From assembly GCA_018398805.1 (NCBI GenBank), contig JAGFBZ010002320.1, positions 1-64,000 on the forward strand: a stretch of 64,000 nucleotides of DNA, read 5' to 3'. The stretch's first letter is position 1; the number at the start of each line of letters is the position of its first letter. The DNA comes from Hirundichthys speculiger. Taxonomy: Eukaryota > Chordata > Actinopteri > Beloniformes > Exocoetidae. The position numbers were made by a program, and so were the translations under genes. The notes beneath the pieces are model-generated. The model did no database searches. It worked only from the letters and a program-made list of their open reading frames with translations, and was not told where the DNA came from. Shown in pieces: positions 23,161-35,579 of the stretch.

Positions 23161-24710
23161 GGTACATCAAAGTTCTCGTCTCTGTGGTCCGACCCTTCAT
23201 TAAGAAGCCAGAAAAGGAAGAACGTCATATCCAGATGTCAAATACACGATCCTGCATTAAATCAGTTTGTATATTTGCTCGTATAAGATAATAAAGCAGA
23301 ATCACAGCGGACAAGAACACTCGTCTGAGTTTATAAGGAAATTCAAACAACCTTTCGGGGGATCTGTTAAAACCCAGTCTAATCATAAGCAGACCATTCA
23401 AAGCCATACTGTAATGGCAGAACACAGACCATGTAGCATATTTTCTAATATCAGTCCTTTAAACACCGAGCCAAACTGGCAAACATGCTCGTGTTGGCCA
23501 ACAGAAGCGAAGAGAATCCCAGAAATGTTGTTTTGAGGGGAGCAGCTTGGGATAAATGGTAAGTAGCTAAGCCCTGGTTAGGACCGGTTGGGCCCTGCGG
23601 TGGAAACCATGCTGCTGGGGAGCATCCAGAGGACGCAGTGGGACGCTGGTTCAACTTGAAATGAAAACTGCTGGCAGGAGAGAGGACAGCTATAAAATAC
23701 AGATATGAAGACGTTTCCATGTCTCTGATGATTAGTCCATCTGAGTCAGAGGGCAAGTAAGGGTTAGAGCGACACACGACGCAGAGGCACACGAGAATAT
23801 CAGCAGAATTATCCGCCACCTTCTGGTTTACTGTGGCTTGAATTGTTATTATAAACGACAAACACAAATTTAACATATTGATACTGTGGTCCGCTTGAAA
23901 GTTTATACCGCTGGCGGCGGTTGAAAGCAAACTACTGGCAGGCTAATAGAAATGAAAAACTTGGTCTAATGATTTGTCCATCTGCATAAAGAAGGGTCTG
24001 TGCTGGCCCGCTCGGTTCTGTCTGATTGTACAGTGCCTCCTTTATTCCGCTCGCAACCAGTCGTTGAAATGACCTGATCCGTGGAGATTAGAAAACGAAT
24101 TAGAAACTGCAGCAGCGGTGATCAAATGAAACACCCGTGATCAGCCACGGCCGACCGCAGACGGACAATGCAGCTGAAAACACCTCTCAGAGCAGAAAAC
24201 CCAACGCAAGAAACACAAAGACGCCTTTGACCGTTTGCTCGATATCTGCGTGTCCCGTCGGCCGCTCCCTGCCCGGGGTCGCCTCGGCGGGATAATCCCC
24301 GTGGTTTATCTGGCACGCGCTCCACGCCGGATTTTTACTGAATATACAGCTTCCAAAGACGGAAAATGATACATGAAGATGAGCGGATCAGTGGAGGCTG
24401 CGCTCTGAAAATCTCGGCAAAAACTGCTTCCACAGCTGAGATCTAACGGAAAAACAGATGGGCCTCGGCCCTGACATGTGGGTTATCAGTGGAAGTCTGG
24501 TTTTCTTTGAAAGCTCGGACACCGGAAATCATCCACCTGTACGTACACCCAGCATCTGAGAAAACAAAGAACAATACAAAAAAGTACTTTGGCGCAAAAC
24601 TCCAAGAGTAAACACAGCTAAAGGGTAGGAAAAGAAACCTGGTGGTGTTTGGGAGTGCATTTTTTTTCAAAAATGTACTGATTAAGCTCGATTGTGGCTC
24701 AGCATGTTCA
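23161..24710. other. no gene seen
   Basis: Minus-strand open frame 23451-23930 (159 codons) is the longest, but shows no recognisable domain or splice context. 24100-24330 is CpG-richer. Nothing is called. Confidence 0.35.
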
Positions 24711-25556
24711 GTATACGGCGATATGGGTATACGAGTCTATGGGTATACGAGTCTATGGGTATACAGGGATATGAGTATACGGGGTTATGAGTCTACGGAT
24801 ATACAAGTATACAGGGATATGAGTATACAGGGTTATGAGTATACGGAGATATGAGTCCACGAATATACAAGTATACAGGGATATGAGCATACGGGTATAC
24901 TAGTCTACGGGTATATGAGTATACGGGGATATGAGTCTACAGATATACAAGTATACAGGGATATGAGTATACGGGTATACTAGTCTACGGGTATATGAGT
25001 ATACGGGGATATGAGTCTACAGATATACAAGTATACAGGGATATGAGTATACAGGGTTATGGTTATATGAGCATACGGGTATACTAGTCTATGGGTATAT
25101 GTTAGAGATGCGCGGTTGAAGCGCGCACGCGTGGGCGGAGCGGATAATCCCCATATCGGGCGGATGACTCGTCAAAAAATGAAACTTTAATTAAATTCGG
25201 GCGGGTTGCGGTTGAAGCACTCAAATAATAATAATAAGAAAAAAATATTTTACATATTATTAAAAAGGATGGCGGGTCGGTTCGGTTTTGAAAATTGGTG
25301 AAAAAACGTTCCTGCAAATGGATAGCGGGCGGATAGAGATTTTAAGAAGCGGTTGCGGGTTAAAATATACGTCATCCGCGCATCTCTAGTATATGTGTAT
25401 ACGGGGATATGAGTATACGGGGTTATGGTTATATGAGCATACGGGTATACTAGTCTATGGGTATATGTGTATACGGGGATATGAGTATACAGGTATATGA
25501 GTATATGAGTATACAGGTATATGAGTATATGAGTATATGGGGATATGGTTATATGT
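24711..25556 (+). repeat. minisatellite, 15-16-bp unit with 80-bp higher order
   Basis: Units such as 'gggatatgagtatac' and 'gggtatacgagtctat' alternate. A higher-order period of exactly 80 bp is visible from 24871 ('gtatacagggatatgag' recurs at 24951 and 25031). The array is interrupted by the hAT element at 25103-25388 and resumes after it. Confidence 0.9.
25103..25388 (+). mobile_element. hAT MITE inside minisatellite, perfect TSD
   Basis: The ends are 'tagagatgcgcgg' and its complement 'ccgcgcatctcta'. The 8-bp flanks are identical, gtatatgt at 25095-25102 and 25389-25396, and are themselves part of the minisatellite unit. The 286-bp interior holds 'gcgggcggat' and 'gggcgggttgcggtt' motifs and no gene. 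Confidence 0.9.
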
Positions 25557-26389
25557 GTAAACTTGGCACTTCCGCAATGAATGGATGGTTTTGACACCGA
25601 GGCCCGGAGGTGGGAGTGTGATGACGTGGTCTCATAAGTTCGACAGAGTGATCCAAACACTGATATAAATCACACAAAAGGTTTAAATGAGAAAAGGCAA
25701 AAAAGTATCTTGAGACTTTAATTCCAAAGTTAAAGTAAAGCAATAGAATCCCACGAGCAAAAAACGGATGAAAAAAATACGAATATTTTTAATCGAATCT
25801 TCTATTTCTTGGTGTGCCTTCTGTGAGCATCGTGTTTGGGCTCCTCCACTCTGCTCTTATCAGTTACCTTCCCAGACCAATCAGACTCATGACTGCCAGA
25901 GCAACGGAGACAACTGCAGGACGCTCGCGTTAAAGCATGAAAAGGTGAAAATCCTCCAACTTTTGACGGACGCAACGCTGCCGCTGCTGACGATGAAGAC
26001 GGACGCTGATACCATGGAGTTTAGAGGTCCAATCTGCATGAACAAATTCTGCTTGAGTGAACAGAAAGTCATTTTAGGAAAGAAAAAAAAATTGATTTGG
26101 TTAACCTTTGCCATAATTAACACCAGTCTGTCTTCTGGTGTGGATTTCTGCGAGTTTTAAACATGCAGCTGTGAAGAAACCTGGCTTTGATCACTCTCTG
26201 TTGGCCAATTATAAACTGATCTCCAAGCTGCATTTCCTTTTTAAAACATTTTGGAAATTGTGCTCCAGGAAAGGTATATCTTGGAGATGATTCATTTGGG
26301 TTTTTAAATCCCTTCATGGCACCGTCAGGTTTGTTCAGAGTGATCAGATTCTTGTTCTGGTTAACCTTTGATAACAGTAGGCAGCAACA
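25557..26389. other. no gene seen
   Basis: A 130-codon plus-strand frame at 25768-26160 has no recognisable domain and includes an A-rich coding run. It is most likely chance. 26117-26389 shows nothing distinct. Confidence 0.35.
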
Positions 26390-27130
26390 TTTTATTATCT
26401 CTATCTACATCCAGTAGGCATCCGTGGTTCTCCTCTGGAGTGGTTGAGGTCCTGTCTGGCAGCTAGAACCATCTGCATAGACATTTCATGATTTCGAATC
26501 CTCCTCCCCTGTTATATGGGATTCCACAGGGCTCGGTTTTAGGGCCCCTGCTTTTCTCACTTCATTTACTTCCTCTGAGCTCTATTCTTAGAAAGGACGG
26601 TATCTCCTTTCACTGTTATGCTGAAGTGAAAGTGAAAGGATGCCTTTTTTAGTTACAGTTACGAATCTGGATGGAGAGTGAATTTAAACTGGACCATCAA
26701 ATAGCTACTGTAGCGCGGTCTTGCTTTATTCATTTAAGGCAGTTGGCAAAGGTGGAACCCAAAACACAGCTGCACATCTTTTAACCGGAGCATGTATGAC
26801 AGACAACATCACACCCATTCTGGCTTCGCTTCGCTGGCTGCTTTTGGAGTTCATTTTAAACTTCTTTTATTTGTTTTGAAATCCTTAAATGGTCTTGCCC
26901 TACCTTACCTCTGTAAGCTGCTTCACCTGAACACTCCTGCTCCGTCTCCCAGGTTACTCTTTACATGTGAGACTTTTAAAAGTTATCTTAAAACCTCCTT
27001 GTACTCAGTATGAGGCGTTGATCTGACGTGATCTGTTTTACAGTTGGGATCTGTTTTTGTCTTATATTTTAATTCTACTCCCCAAGTTTGAAGCTGGTAA
27101 AGGTTTGATAACCTATTAAAACTGGATATT
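26390..27130 (+). pseudogene. non-LTR reverse transcriptase fragment and C-terminus
   Basis: Across shifting frames the plus strand reads 'VGIRGSPLEWLRSCL' (about 26420), '[18 protein letters not shown]' (about 26518) and '[10 protein letters not shown]' (about 26605), then 'LKSLNGLALPYLCKLLHL' (about 26880). This is the RT palm and C-terminus of the same kind of fish LINE as at 14325. The catalytic YADD is degraded to YAEV and several frameshifts are present. A deletion of perhaps 100 residues separates RT motif C from the C-terminal part. Confidence 0.7.
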
Positions 27131-28539
27131 TTATAGCTTTAGTCAATTATCAACCTTTGAAAGTCATGAAAAGTATAATGTAGGATCTTTAAGCTGCGTT
27201 TTGTTTGCGACGTAAACTTTTTTTTACATATTAAGCGTGACAGTTACGTGTCCATCATTAGGACGTAAGTATAAATTGTCTCCTGTTAACCAAAGCTGCT
27301 GTCGCTGGTGGAGACAAAGCTCTTACTGTTAATCTTCGAGACACACCCTGGAATATATGTAACCCGGAGACAAGGGCATGTTTTATAAAAGCTTGTGGTT
27401 TCTGGCTTTCATTTTTTTTTTTTTTTTTCTGAAACTGAAATTTGCCACCACCGTTGCAGCGAGTAGGAACGGCGCAGGTCCTTCCTAATTTCCAAGAAAC
27501 CGTTGTCAAAGTCAACATTACATTAAAGGCAGTAACCATGTTTGACATGTGCAGTTGCTCTGACCCTGATTATTCTTAAGTGTGGATAAAGATTTATATC
27601 AGAATGGCTAGGACAGGGGTAAACCAACTGCCCTCCGCCAAAGTGCGGATGCACAGCAGTGGGATCATATAAAATCGAATCTAACGAAGAACACCGACAG
27701 AAATGCCAAGTGTAACCATAACTCTTAATTATCCTTTTAGTGCGGAGGCCAGTGTCTGACCAGATCCCAAGCTGAAATAACAACCAGATACAAACAGATA
27801 GAGCTTAGAGGCAGTGCAAATGACTGCTGCCGAGATGAACACACGTTTAAAATTACTCCCGTATGACTGAGCTGAAAGCTTAGCACAAGCGAGGATTCAT
27901 TAGAGGTGAAAAAAACAGCCAAGAGAATGAACAGTGGGAAACTGGACAATGTTTACGTGGAGCTGAATCTGGCGAGGCCGAGAGACAGCTTCTAGGTAGA
28001 AAATGAAAGCCTTTCTCTCTGTTTCTCTTCTCATCGACTTGGACTCTCCAGGTGACTCGATCAGGCAGCCAAAGGTTACCAGATGCTGGCCGTTGACGCT
28101 TGCTAACGTCGCGGGTGAACTACGACCGCCTGACAGGCCTGCAGCCTTGCAAAATGCTCATTGCGGGCGTCCCGGGCCACAAATACGCGATGAGCAAATG
28201 GCGAAACCTTTAAACCCCGGTAAATCATGGGTTCGGGCATATTTCAACATATGAAAACTCTGAGCTAGAGGGTGACATCAAACTCAATCATACACGGCTC
28301 ACGATCCTCTCCTGGCTCAGTATCCGATGCTGGCAACCCTGCGCTCGAGGCATTCTGGGTCCAGAGCGTTCCCATTTGTGGTTCCTTAATGGCGAAATGA
28401 GCTGCCAAATGCTATCGGAGCATGGGCGTCCCTCTCAGGCATCTCAAGAGGACTTTTCCAAAAATAGCTCCGATGTGCCTAACTCGCATGGAACTGCTGA
28501 AGACCTTTAATAGCTTGTAAGCTAAAGCGTCTGCTGAAT
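27131..28539. other. no gene seen
   Basis: T18-19 run at 27411-27429. Minus-strand frames around 27258-27949 are unsupported. No repeat edges recognised. Confidence 0.35.
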
Positions 28540-28742
28540 CAGGGGCTGGCAACTCCGGTCCTGAAGGGCCGGTGTCCTGCAAATCTTAGATGTCCAGATG
28601 CACACCGGTTTCAACGGTCATGTGCAGACCTGGATGACCAGCTGATGGTGATCCGTTCATTTGAATCAGGTGTGTTGTGGCAGGAAAACATCTAAGACAT
28701 GCAGGACAGCGGCCCTCGAGGACTGGGACTGCCCACCCCCCA
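28540..28742 (+). mobile_element. palindromic hAT-type MITE, copy 1
   Basis: Starts 'caggggctggcaactccgg' and ends 'ggactgcccaccccc'+'ca'; the two halves are complementary along much of their length ('catctaagacatgcaggaca' against 'tgtcctgcaaatcttagatg'). The flanks tgctgaat (28532-28539) and tgctaaat (28743-28750) match at 7 of 8. Non-coding. A degraded relative lies at 59221-59400. Confidence 0.75.
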
Positions 28743-30111
28743 TGCTAAATGACTATATTAAAATCCATCCATATATCCATTATCGTCACATTGATCTCCT
28801 CAGACAAAAGGCTCCAGCGGTACATACACCCTTGATCAGTCGCCAATCCATCATAAGCCTTAACATAAGCCTTTTCTTTTATTGCCAGTTAACTCACAGC
28901 TCTGCTAAGGATAGCCAGTGTGACTGTTTGGTAAACTGACATAACTGGCAGTAATACCACGCGAGCTTGCAAAAGCTTGTGACTCTTCCCCTTCTGGGGT
29001 TTTTCATGTCCCTTAAAAGGCAAAACCGTCGAGGAATTGCTCTAAAATGTATTACCAGTGACGGCTGCTAAGGGCCAGACCCAGTACATCGCTGGCTCCA
29101 AACACCCCCCACCCCCCACTGAAAAAGAGCCAACTTCTCTCATCAAGCCAGTATGTCCTGCGAGTCATTATGAAATTATGAGCTACAGTACATTCACTCA
29201 TTTTGAAAATTGCTGACGCTTCCTCTGACAGTAACTCCATAATTAAGGAGATACGGAGATCCGGTTTCAAGAATTACTCTCCAAGTATACAGTTCTCCCG
29301 TTTTTAGTGACCATTTGCTTGCTGGTTACCAGTCTGAGAATGGCTCTTTGTCCGTGATGACACAGTTTGGCAGCCAGTGCTGGGAATATTGGTGGTTACA
29401 AATGTCTTCTGTCTTAAAATGATACAGGCTGTGGTGCCTTTAGACTCCTTAGATGAGGTAAAAAAAAAAAAATTAAAAAGAAAAGAAGAAAGTTAAGATG
29501 TGGTAAATAATACCAGGGTTTGGCGCTGCCATTGTGGACCTACAACGTCCCAATGACAGACCTAGTCCCTACTCGCTGGCTGGAGAGCTGCCATTAAAAG
29601 TTGAAATTCATGAAATATGTATGAAATTATTTGCTTTCTTTTTCATTTCTGTCTCTCTTTGTTTCCAGTGGCTCTTTTTAGGTCTCAAACACAGATTCAC
29701 AGGAGGTTGATGGATGTTTGGAATTAATGAACTTCATTTAACAAGCAAAGAAAGACAGAAAACTCTGACGGCAGCGGAAAAACTGAGCAGAGTCGGACGG
29801 AAAATAACCGCTATTAAGATCTAGGTAAAAAAAAAAAAAAGACCCCCCCTCACCACCCGAAAAAAAAAAATGTGAGTCTGGAAAAAGATATACTAGGGAT
29901 GTACCAAAATGGAAAATAGTAGGTTGGTAAATGTCCTGCGTGCTATCACCACTTTCCGTCATGCTCACATTACGATGCTGATGTTACAAGCTACATATTC
30001 ACGTGAGACACAGTCGTGAGTCGCTCGCAGACTTGAATGAGGCTGATATTATATATCACGGTAATCGACCGCGATAATGAGATGAAGTCAAACATAAACG
30101 GTAATTGTTAT
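28743..30111. other. no gene seen
   Basis: C-rich run at 29105-29117, and A-runs at 29460-29475 and 29826-29870. The rest is mixed AT-rich sequence without recognised features. Confidence 0.35.
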
Positions 30112-32697
30112 TGCCTGTAGCCTCCATATGTGACTGTAGCCTCCATACATAAGTGACTGTAGACTCCATATGGTAGCCTCCATATGTGACTGTACCCTCC
30201 ATATGTGACTGTAGCCTTCATAGATGAGTGACTGTAGCCTCCATATGTGACTGTAGCCTCCATATGAGTGACTGTAGCCTCCATATATGACTGTAGCCTC
30301 CATATGAGTGACTGTAGCCTCCATATGTAACTGTAGCCTCCATATGTGACTGTACCCTCCATATGTGACTGTAGCCTTCATAGATGAGTGACTGTAGCCT
30401 CCATATGTGACTGTAGTCTCCATATGTGACTGTAGCCTCCATATAGGAGTGACTGTAGCCTCAATATATGATTGCCTGTAGCCTCCAGATGTGACTGTAG
30501 CCTCCATATGTGACAGTAGTCTCCATACATCAGTGACTGTAGCCTCCATATATGACTGTAGCCTCCATATGTGACAGTAGTCTCCATATATGAGTGACTG
30601 TAGTCTCCATATATGACTGTAGCCTCCATACATCAGTGACTGTAGCCTCCATATATGACTGTAGCCTCCATATGTGACAGTAGTCTCTATATATGAGTGA
30701 CTGTAGTCTCCATATATGACTGTAGCCTCCATACATGACTGTAGCCTCCATATGTGACAGTAGTCTCCATATATGTGTGACTGTAGCCTCCATATGACTG
30801 TCGCCTCCATATTAGCGACTGTAGCCTCCATATGTGACTGCAGCCTCCATATATGAGTGACAGTAGCCTCCATATATGAGTGACTGTAGCTTCCATATGA
30901 GTGATTGTAGCCTCCATTTGTGACTGACTGTAGCCTCCATATGAGTGACTGTAGCCTCTATATAGGAATGACTGTAGCCTCCATGTGACTGTAGCCTCCA
31001 TGTGACAGCAGCCTCCATATATGAGTGACAGTAGCCTCCATATCCGAGTGACTGTAGCCTTCATATGAGTGATTGTAGCCTCCATTTGTGACTAACTGTG
31101 GCCTCCATATGAGTGACTGTAGCCTCCATATAGGAGTGACTGTAGCCTCCATGTGACTGTAGCCTCCATAAATGAGTGACTGTAACCTCCATATGTGACT
31201 GTAGCCTCCATATAGGAGTGACTGTAGCCTCCACGTGACTGTAGCCTAAATATATGAGTGCCTGTAGCCTCCAGATGTGACTGTAGTCTCCATATGTGAC
31301 TGTAGCCTCCATATGTGACAGTAGTCTCCATATATGAGTGACTGTAGCCTCCATATATGACTGTAGCCTCCATACATCAGTGACTGTAGCCTCCATATGA
31401 GTGACTGTAGCCTCCATATGTGACAGTAGTCTCCATATATGAGTGACTATAGCCTCCATATATGACTGTAGCCTCCATATGAGTGACTGTAGCCTCCATA
31501 TGTGACTGTAGCCTCCATATGACTGTCGTCTCCATATTAGCGACTGTAGCCTCCATATGTGACAGCAGCCTCCATATATGAGTGACAGTAGCCTCCATAT
31601 ATGAGTGACAGTAGCCTCCATATATGAGTGACTGTAGCCTTCATATGAGTGATTGTAGCCTCCATTTGTGACTGACTGTGGCCTCCATATGAGTGACTGT
31701 AGCCTCCATATAGGAGTGACTGTAGCCTCCATGTGACTGTAGCCTCATGTACTGTAGCCTCCATATAGGAGTGACTGTAGCCTCCACGTGACTGTAGCCT
31801 AAATATATGAGTGCCTGTAGCCTCCAGATGTGACTGTAGTCTCCATATGTGACTGTAGCCTCCATGTGTGACAGTAGTCTCCATATATGAGTGACTGTAG
31901 CCTCCATATATGACTGTAGCCTCCATATGAGTGACTGTAGCCTCCATATGTGACAGTAGTCTCGATATATGAGTGACTATAGCCTCCATATATGACTGTA
32001 GCCTCCATATGAGTGACTGTAGCCTCCATATGTGACAGTAGTCTCCATATATGTGTGACTGTAGCCTCCATATGTGACTGTAGCCTCCATATGACTGTCG
32101 TCTCCATATTAGCGACTGTAGCCTCCATATGTGACTGCAGCCTCCATATATGAGTGACAGTAGCCTCCATATGTGAGTGACAGTAGCCTCCATTTGTGAG
32201 TGACAGTAGCCTCCATATATGAGTGACTGTAGCCTCCATATGAGTGACTGTAGCCTCCATTTGTGACTGACTGTAGCTTCCATTTGTGACTGACTGTAGC
32301 CTCCATATGTGACAGTAGTCTCCATATATGTGTGACTGTAGCCTCCATATGTGACTGTAGCCTCCATATGACTGTCGTCTCCATATTAGCGACTGTAGCC
32401 TCCATATGTGACTGCAGCCTCCATATATGAGTGACAGTAGCCTCCATATGTGAGTGACAGTAGCCTCCATATATGAGTGACTGTAGCCTCCATATGAGTG
32501 ACTGTAGCCTCCATTTGTGACTGACTGTAGCTTCCATTTGTGACTGACTGTAGCCTCCATATGTGACTGTAGCCTCCATATGAGTGACTGTAACCTCTAT
32601 ATATGACTGTAGCCTTCGTATGTGACTGTAGCCTCCGTATGTGACTGTAGCCTTCGTATGTGACTGTAGACTCCATATGTGACGTAGCCTCTATATA
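30112..32697 (+). repeat. 19-23-bp minisatellite (TGACTGTAGCCTCCATATG)n, 2.6 kb
   Basis: The core unit is 19 bp (tgtgactgtagcctccata), with 21- and 23-bp variants containing GAGTGAC or TATGAGTGAC. Higher-order similarity is obvious: 30790-31380, 31500-31960 and 32090-32500 repeat as blocks of several hundred bases. On the minus strand the unit has no stop in any frame, so overlapping frames of 220-276 codons ('MEATVTYGGYSH', 'IWRLQSHMEATV') result. These are artefacts of the array, not genes. Confidence 0.97.
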
Positions 32698-33074
32698 TCC
32701 ATACTGCTCAACCAGTTGAGCAAAGCTGAATCTCCAGACTTTTTTTCAGTTATTAATCATACATAAAATAAAATCACATTTTAGTTGAATAATATCACAA
32801 GTGAGCTTTGTGCTGCAGCTGCAGTTGGTGAACACACACCAAAACTCACAAGAAAAAAAAAAATGCAATTAGTTACGCTAATGTACAATGTAGTGATTTA
32901 TTTCGAACACACGCTTTCTCAATGTTAATTTTCCGTTACTCAGTCTGCCTTTTTTCCACATCGCTCTCGTTCTGTCTCTCTCTCTCTCACACACACACAA
33001 AAGTTAAAAAAAACCCACATCTATTAACCTTCCCAGCAGTCAGTCATGTACTTTCACACTCTTAACTGCCTCAT

Positions 33075-33077
<3 letters not shown>

Positions 33078-33109
<32 letters not shown>
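33078..33109 (+). repeat. (CA)n microsatellite
   Basis: About 16 CA units, uninterrupted. Confidence 0.95.
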
Positions 33110-33158
33110 ACCTCACAGAGCGGGTGATCTTTCTTTAGCCATGGCAGAGGTGAACCAG

Positions 33159-33498
33159 TGACTTCTGGCCAACTTCTGTATCACTGAGTTCAAGGAAAAC
33201 ACACACCGACGTGGGCCAACCCGTGGCAGCATAAGTGCATACACACCCATGGAGGAACGCCGACAAACAACATGATTATAACGATGACGAGGTCTTCGTC
33301 GGTGCAGGGACCTGCTGCTGCAACACAGACGGACGCACAGCTCGGTGATATACGCTCACACTGGTAGACGCACACTTTCCTGTGCACATCTCTAACCGCA
33401 CACACACTCAAACACACGTGGCTCATCATCTCTGTTTCACTGAGGTGACTTCTGGCCAACATCTGTATCACCGAGCTCAAGGAAAACACACACACACA
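33159..33498 (+). repeat. direct repeat pair, about 50 bp each, 286 bp apart
   Basis: 'gtgacttctggccaac' followed by a/ttctgtatcac and 'caaggaaaacacac' occurs at 33159-33206 and again at 33445-33498 with three or four mismatches. Between them is CpG-containing non-coding DNA. It looks like a local duplication. Confidence 0.8.
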
Positions 33499-33602
33499 CG
33501 GTTTCTGTCCGGTTTGTGCCAAGGATGCTGCATGCTTTTGGTCAGGTCTGCTATTCAGCTCGCTATTCATAGAAAACCACAAATTTATCACTCGGCACTC
33601 AG

Positions 33603-33624
33603 CGTGTGTGTGTGTGTGTGTGTG
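33603..33624 (+). repeat. (TG)n microsatellite
   Basis: Eleven GT units followed by 'gcgtctgcatacgtgtgc'. Confidence 0.95.
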
Positions 33625-34312
33625 CGTCTGCATACGTGTGCATCAGCAAGAAAGAGAGGCAAAGACGTGCGCTCAACGGAGCGAACGGCGAAGTGTGTGT
33701 CCACCCGGTAGTCCGTGCGTTTGCCGGTCTGTAATCATGATGTCAGCCCGACCATCTGAAACTTGACAAATGTCCCACACTGACAGTCAACGCAGGGACG
33801 TACATTCCTCGGGGACCTTGAACGCATCAGAGTGACCATCCATCATGGAGTGAAAGTACCAGCTGTACGCGGACACACAGGCAGCCCTGTGGTTCTGGGA
33901 GATCCTTGGCTTGTTTTTCCAAACCAGTGAACTTCAGCTGACCTGCTGATTTGACTCAACAACTCAAATATTTTACTTAAGTGCTTATTCAAATAAAGGA
34001 ATTGTCAGGAAAAAAAAAAGGGCTCCAAACTCAGCAGGGAGCATTGAAGAGGCCCTGCAGGGGTCTGGTGTCGCTGCCGTCCCTGTCCAGACCCGCTCAC
34101 TCATTTCTATCATCCGGTGAGTCCGGTGAACCCGGATATGTCTTCAACTTTGAGCGCTGAGACAGTACTTCAGTCGTCAGAGGGAACGGGTCGCATTTAG
34201 GCGCACGCTAATCTGAAAATAGCTTCACGAAATTAACAGCAAACGCCGGACCTGCCGACAAAATGAGTGATGAGCAGCGTCTTGGAAGTGTTTCTGCTCG
34301 TGAGCAGGGGAT

Positions 34313-34660
34313 TTAGGATGAACTCCAATTCCTCCCTTAACCCTCAATCTCAACCCTTAATCTCTAAAATGTGCGCTTCCGCTAAGTGCTAGTGCTGTCC
34401 TCATTCTTAGAAAGTCAAATTGAGGGACAAGTTTGAGGGATGTATCGCCCTCAAAATTGAGATTCTCCAGCACCACCCTTGGAAGCAAGGGCTACCCAGA
34501 AGGCACTGGGTAATTTAGCCAAGATATCTTGGAAAAGGATGGTGACAAAAAAAGCTAGCTACAAATCTAAGTATCTTCGTAGTTCTTAAAGATATAAAAG
34601 TTACGTAACCATCTTATTGTCTTTATATGAGACTTTTTTCATGATTTAGCATCGTTGTTG
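34313..34660 (+). mobile_element. inverted-repeat element (family 'CCCTTAACCCTCAATC'), copy 2
   Basis: The left end 'ccaattcctcccttaaccct' and internal block 34440-34625 match the element at 7712-8277 (there partly in reverse). Shared phrases include 'aagggctacccagaaggca' and 'aaagatataaaagttacg'. The right end is lost. It carries the equivalent of the 'GGATGGTGACAAAAAAAGCT' start region with the downstream splice-like sequence degraded. Confidence 0.6.
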
Positions 34661-34899
34661 CGTAACATTAATTTTTTACTTTACGATGTTTGCTGGCAGT
34701 ACAGACAGAAGTAGAAATATCTACACTGCTGCTGTGTCTGTCATCCATCACCCTGTTTGACCTGCGGAACGACCTGAGGAGCTGCAGGTCCTCAGGTGAT
34801 ACTCGTCGTGGACGGGGCACGACTCTAATCTACAAGACCGTCAAAAACATTTGCTTCCATCTCGTTTCTGAAGCAAACAGATGCAACAAAATGGCTATA
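34661..34899. other. spacer, no gene seen
   Basis: Contains a short open frame without support. Confidence 0.3.
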
Positions 34900-35141
34900 C
34901 AGTGATCCCTTATTTTTCACGGTTAATGGGGACCCCCCCCCCACTACATTACCCATAAGGCCACCTTCTTAAAGGGGCCAGGCTGGCTCACAACATTTCT
35001 TCACTGTGAGAGAACGCGCACAACATCCTGTGATGTTTCCGTGATTTTTTCTTGATTTTTTTATTATATTATATATTTCTGAAAAATCTGCAAAAAACTA
35101 AAACCGCGGAACTTAAAGCGCAAATTGGCGAGGGATCACTG
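34900..35141 (+). mobile_element. TA-flanked mariner/Tigger-like MITE, copy 2
   Basis: Begins 'cagtgatcccttatttttca' and ends 'ggcgagggatcactg', each flanked by TA. Inner phrases 'aaggccaccttcttaaaggg' and 'gagagaacgcgcacaacatc' are shared with the copies at 49101 and 52614. At 242 bp it is an internally deleted form. Confidence 0.8.
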
Positions 35142-35224
35142 TAAATAAAACTGGCAGCTGTGCTTTTTATGATGTAATGTGTTGCTGGAAGGTCAAAACG
35201 AGCCGAGAATGCCAGACAGAAGTA

Positions 35225-35579
35225 AAAAAAATTGATTTGACGATATATCGCGATTTTCGGCCACCCGATATATCAATTTTTCAGCTCCTAATATAGATTT
35301 TTTAGGAAAAAGTATTCATTCACTTAAATGTGCAAAAACACAAATAAACAATAAATAGGTTGTTTTGAAGCAAATTGTTTTGACTCAATTTGTCCTCTGA
35401 ATAATCAATATCATCTGATGAACATATACAGCAACTTGATTTTTCAGCTCTACTTTTAATTTTGATATTAACTGGGTAGAATATTGCAAAAATATCGTGA
35501 TATGGTAATAATATCGTATCGTGACTCAGGTATCACGATACATATCGTATTGCGAGGTCCTTGCCGATACTCACCCCTA
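35225..35579 (-). mobile_element. hAT-type element, one end
   Basis: The right side ends 'gccgatactcaccccta'. The interior has 'tatcgtgatatggt' and 'cgatatatcgcgatttt' phrases typical of the fish hAT family whose ends read TAGGGGTGAGTAT. The left end is not defined. Confidence 0.5.

Larger units (their letters stand above)
32698..34312. other. non-coding, simple-repeat rich
   Basis: Holds (CT)n(CA)n at 32971-32999, (CA)n at 33078-33109 and (TG)n at 33603-33624, and two direct copies of a 48-bp segment (33159-33206 and 33445-33498). Open frames here run through the CA/TG tracts and are not convincing. Confidence 0.5.

Noticed and set aside
23451..23930. 159-codon minus-strand frame
   Set aside because: No recognisable motif, no splice support and unremarkable composition; probably chance.
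24711..25556. CRISPR-like array
   Set aside because: Repeats are contiguous and variable with no unique spacers of constant length; the context is vertebrate.
30088..32579. Several 150-276-codon minus-strand frames (MEATVT... repeats)
   Set aside because: All frames of the 19-bp unit are open on this strand; they overlap one another and follow the tandem array exactly.
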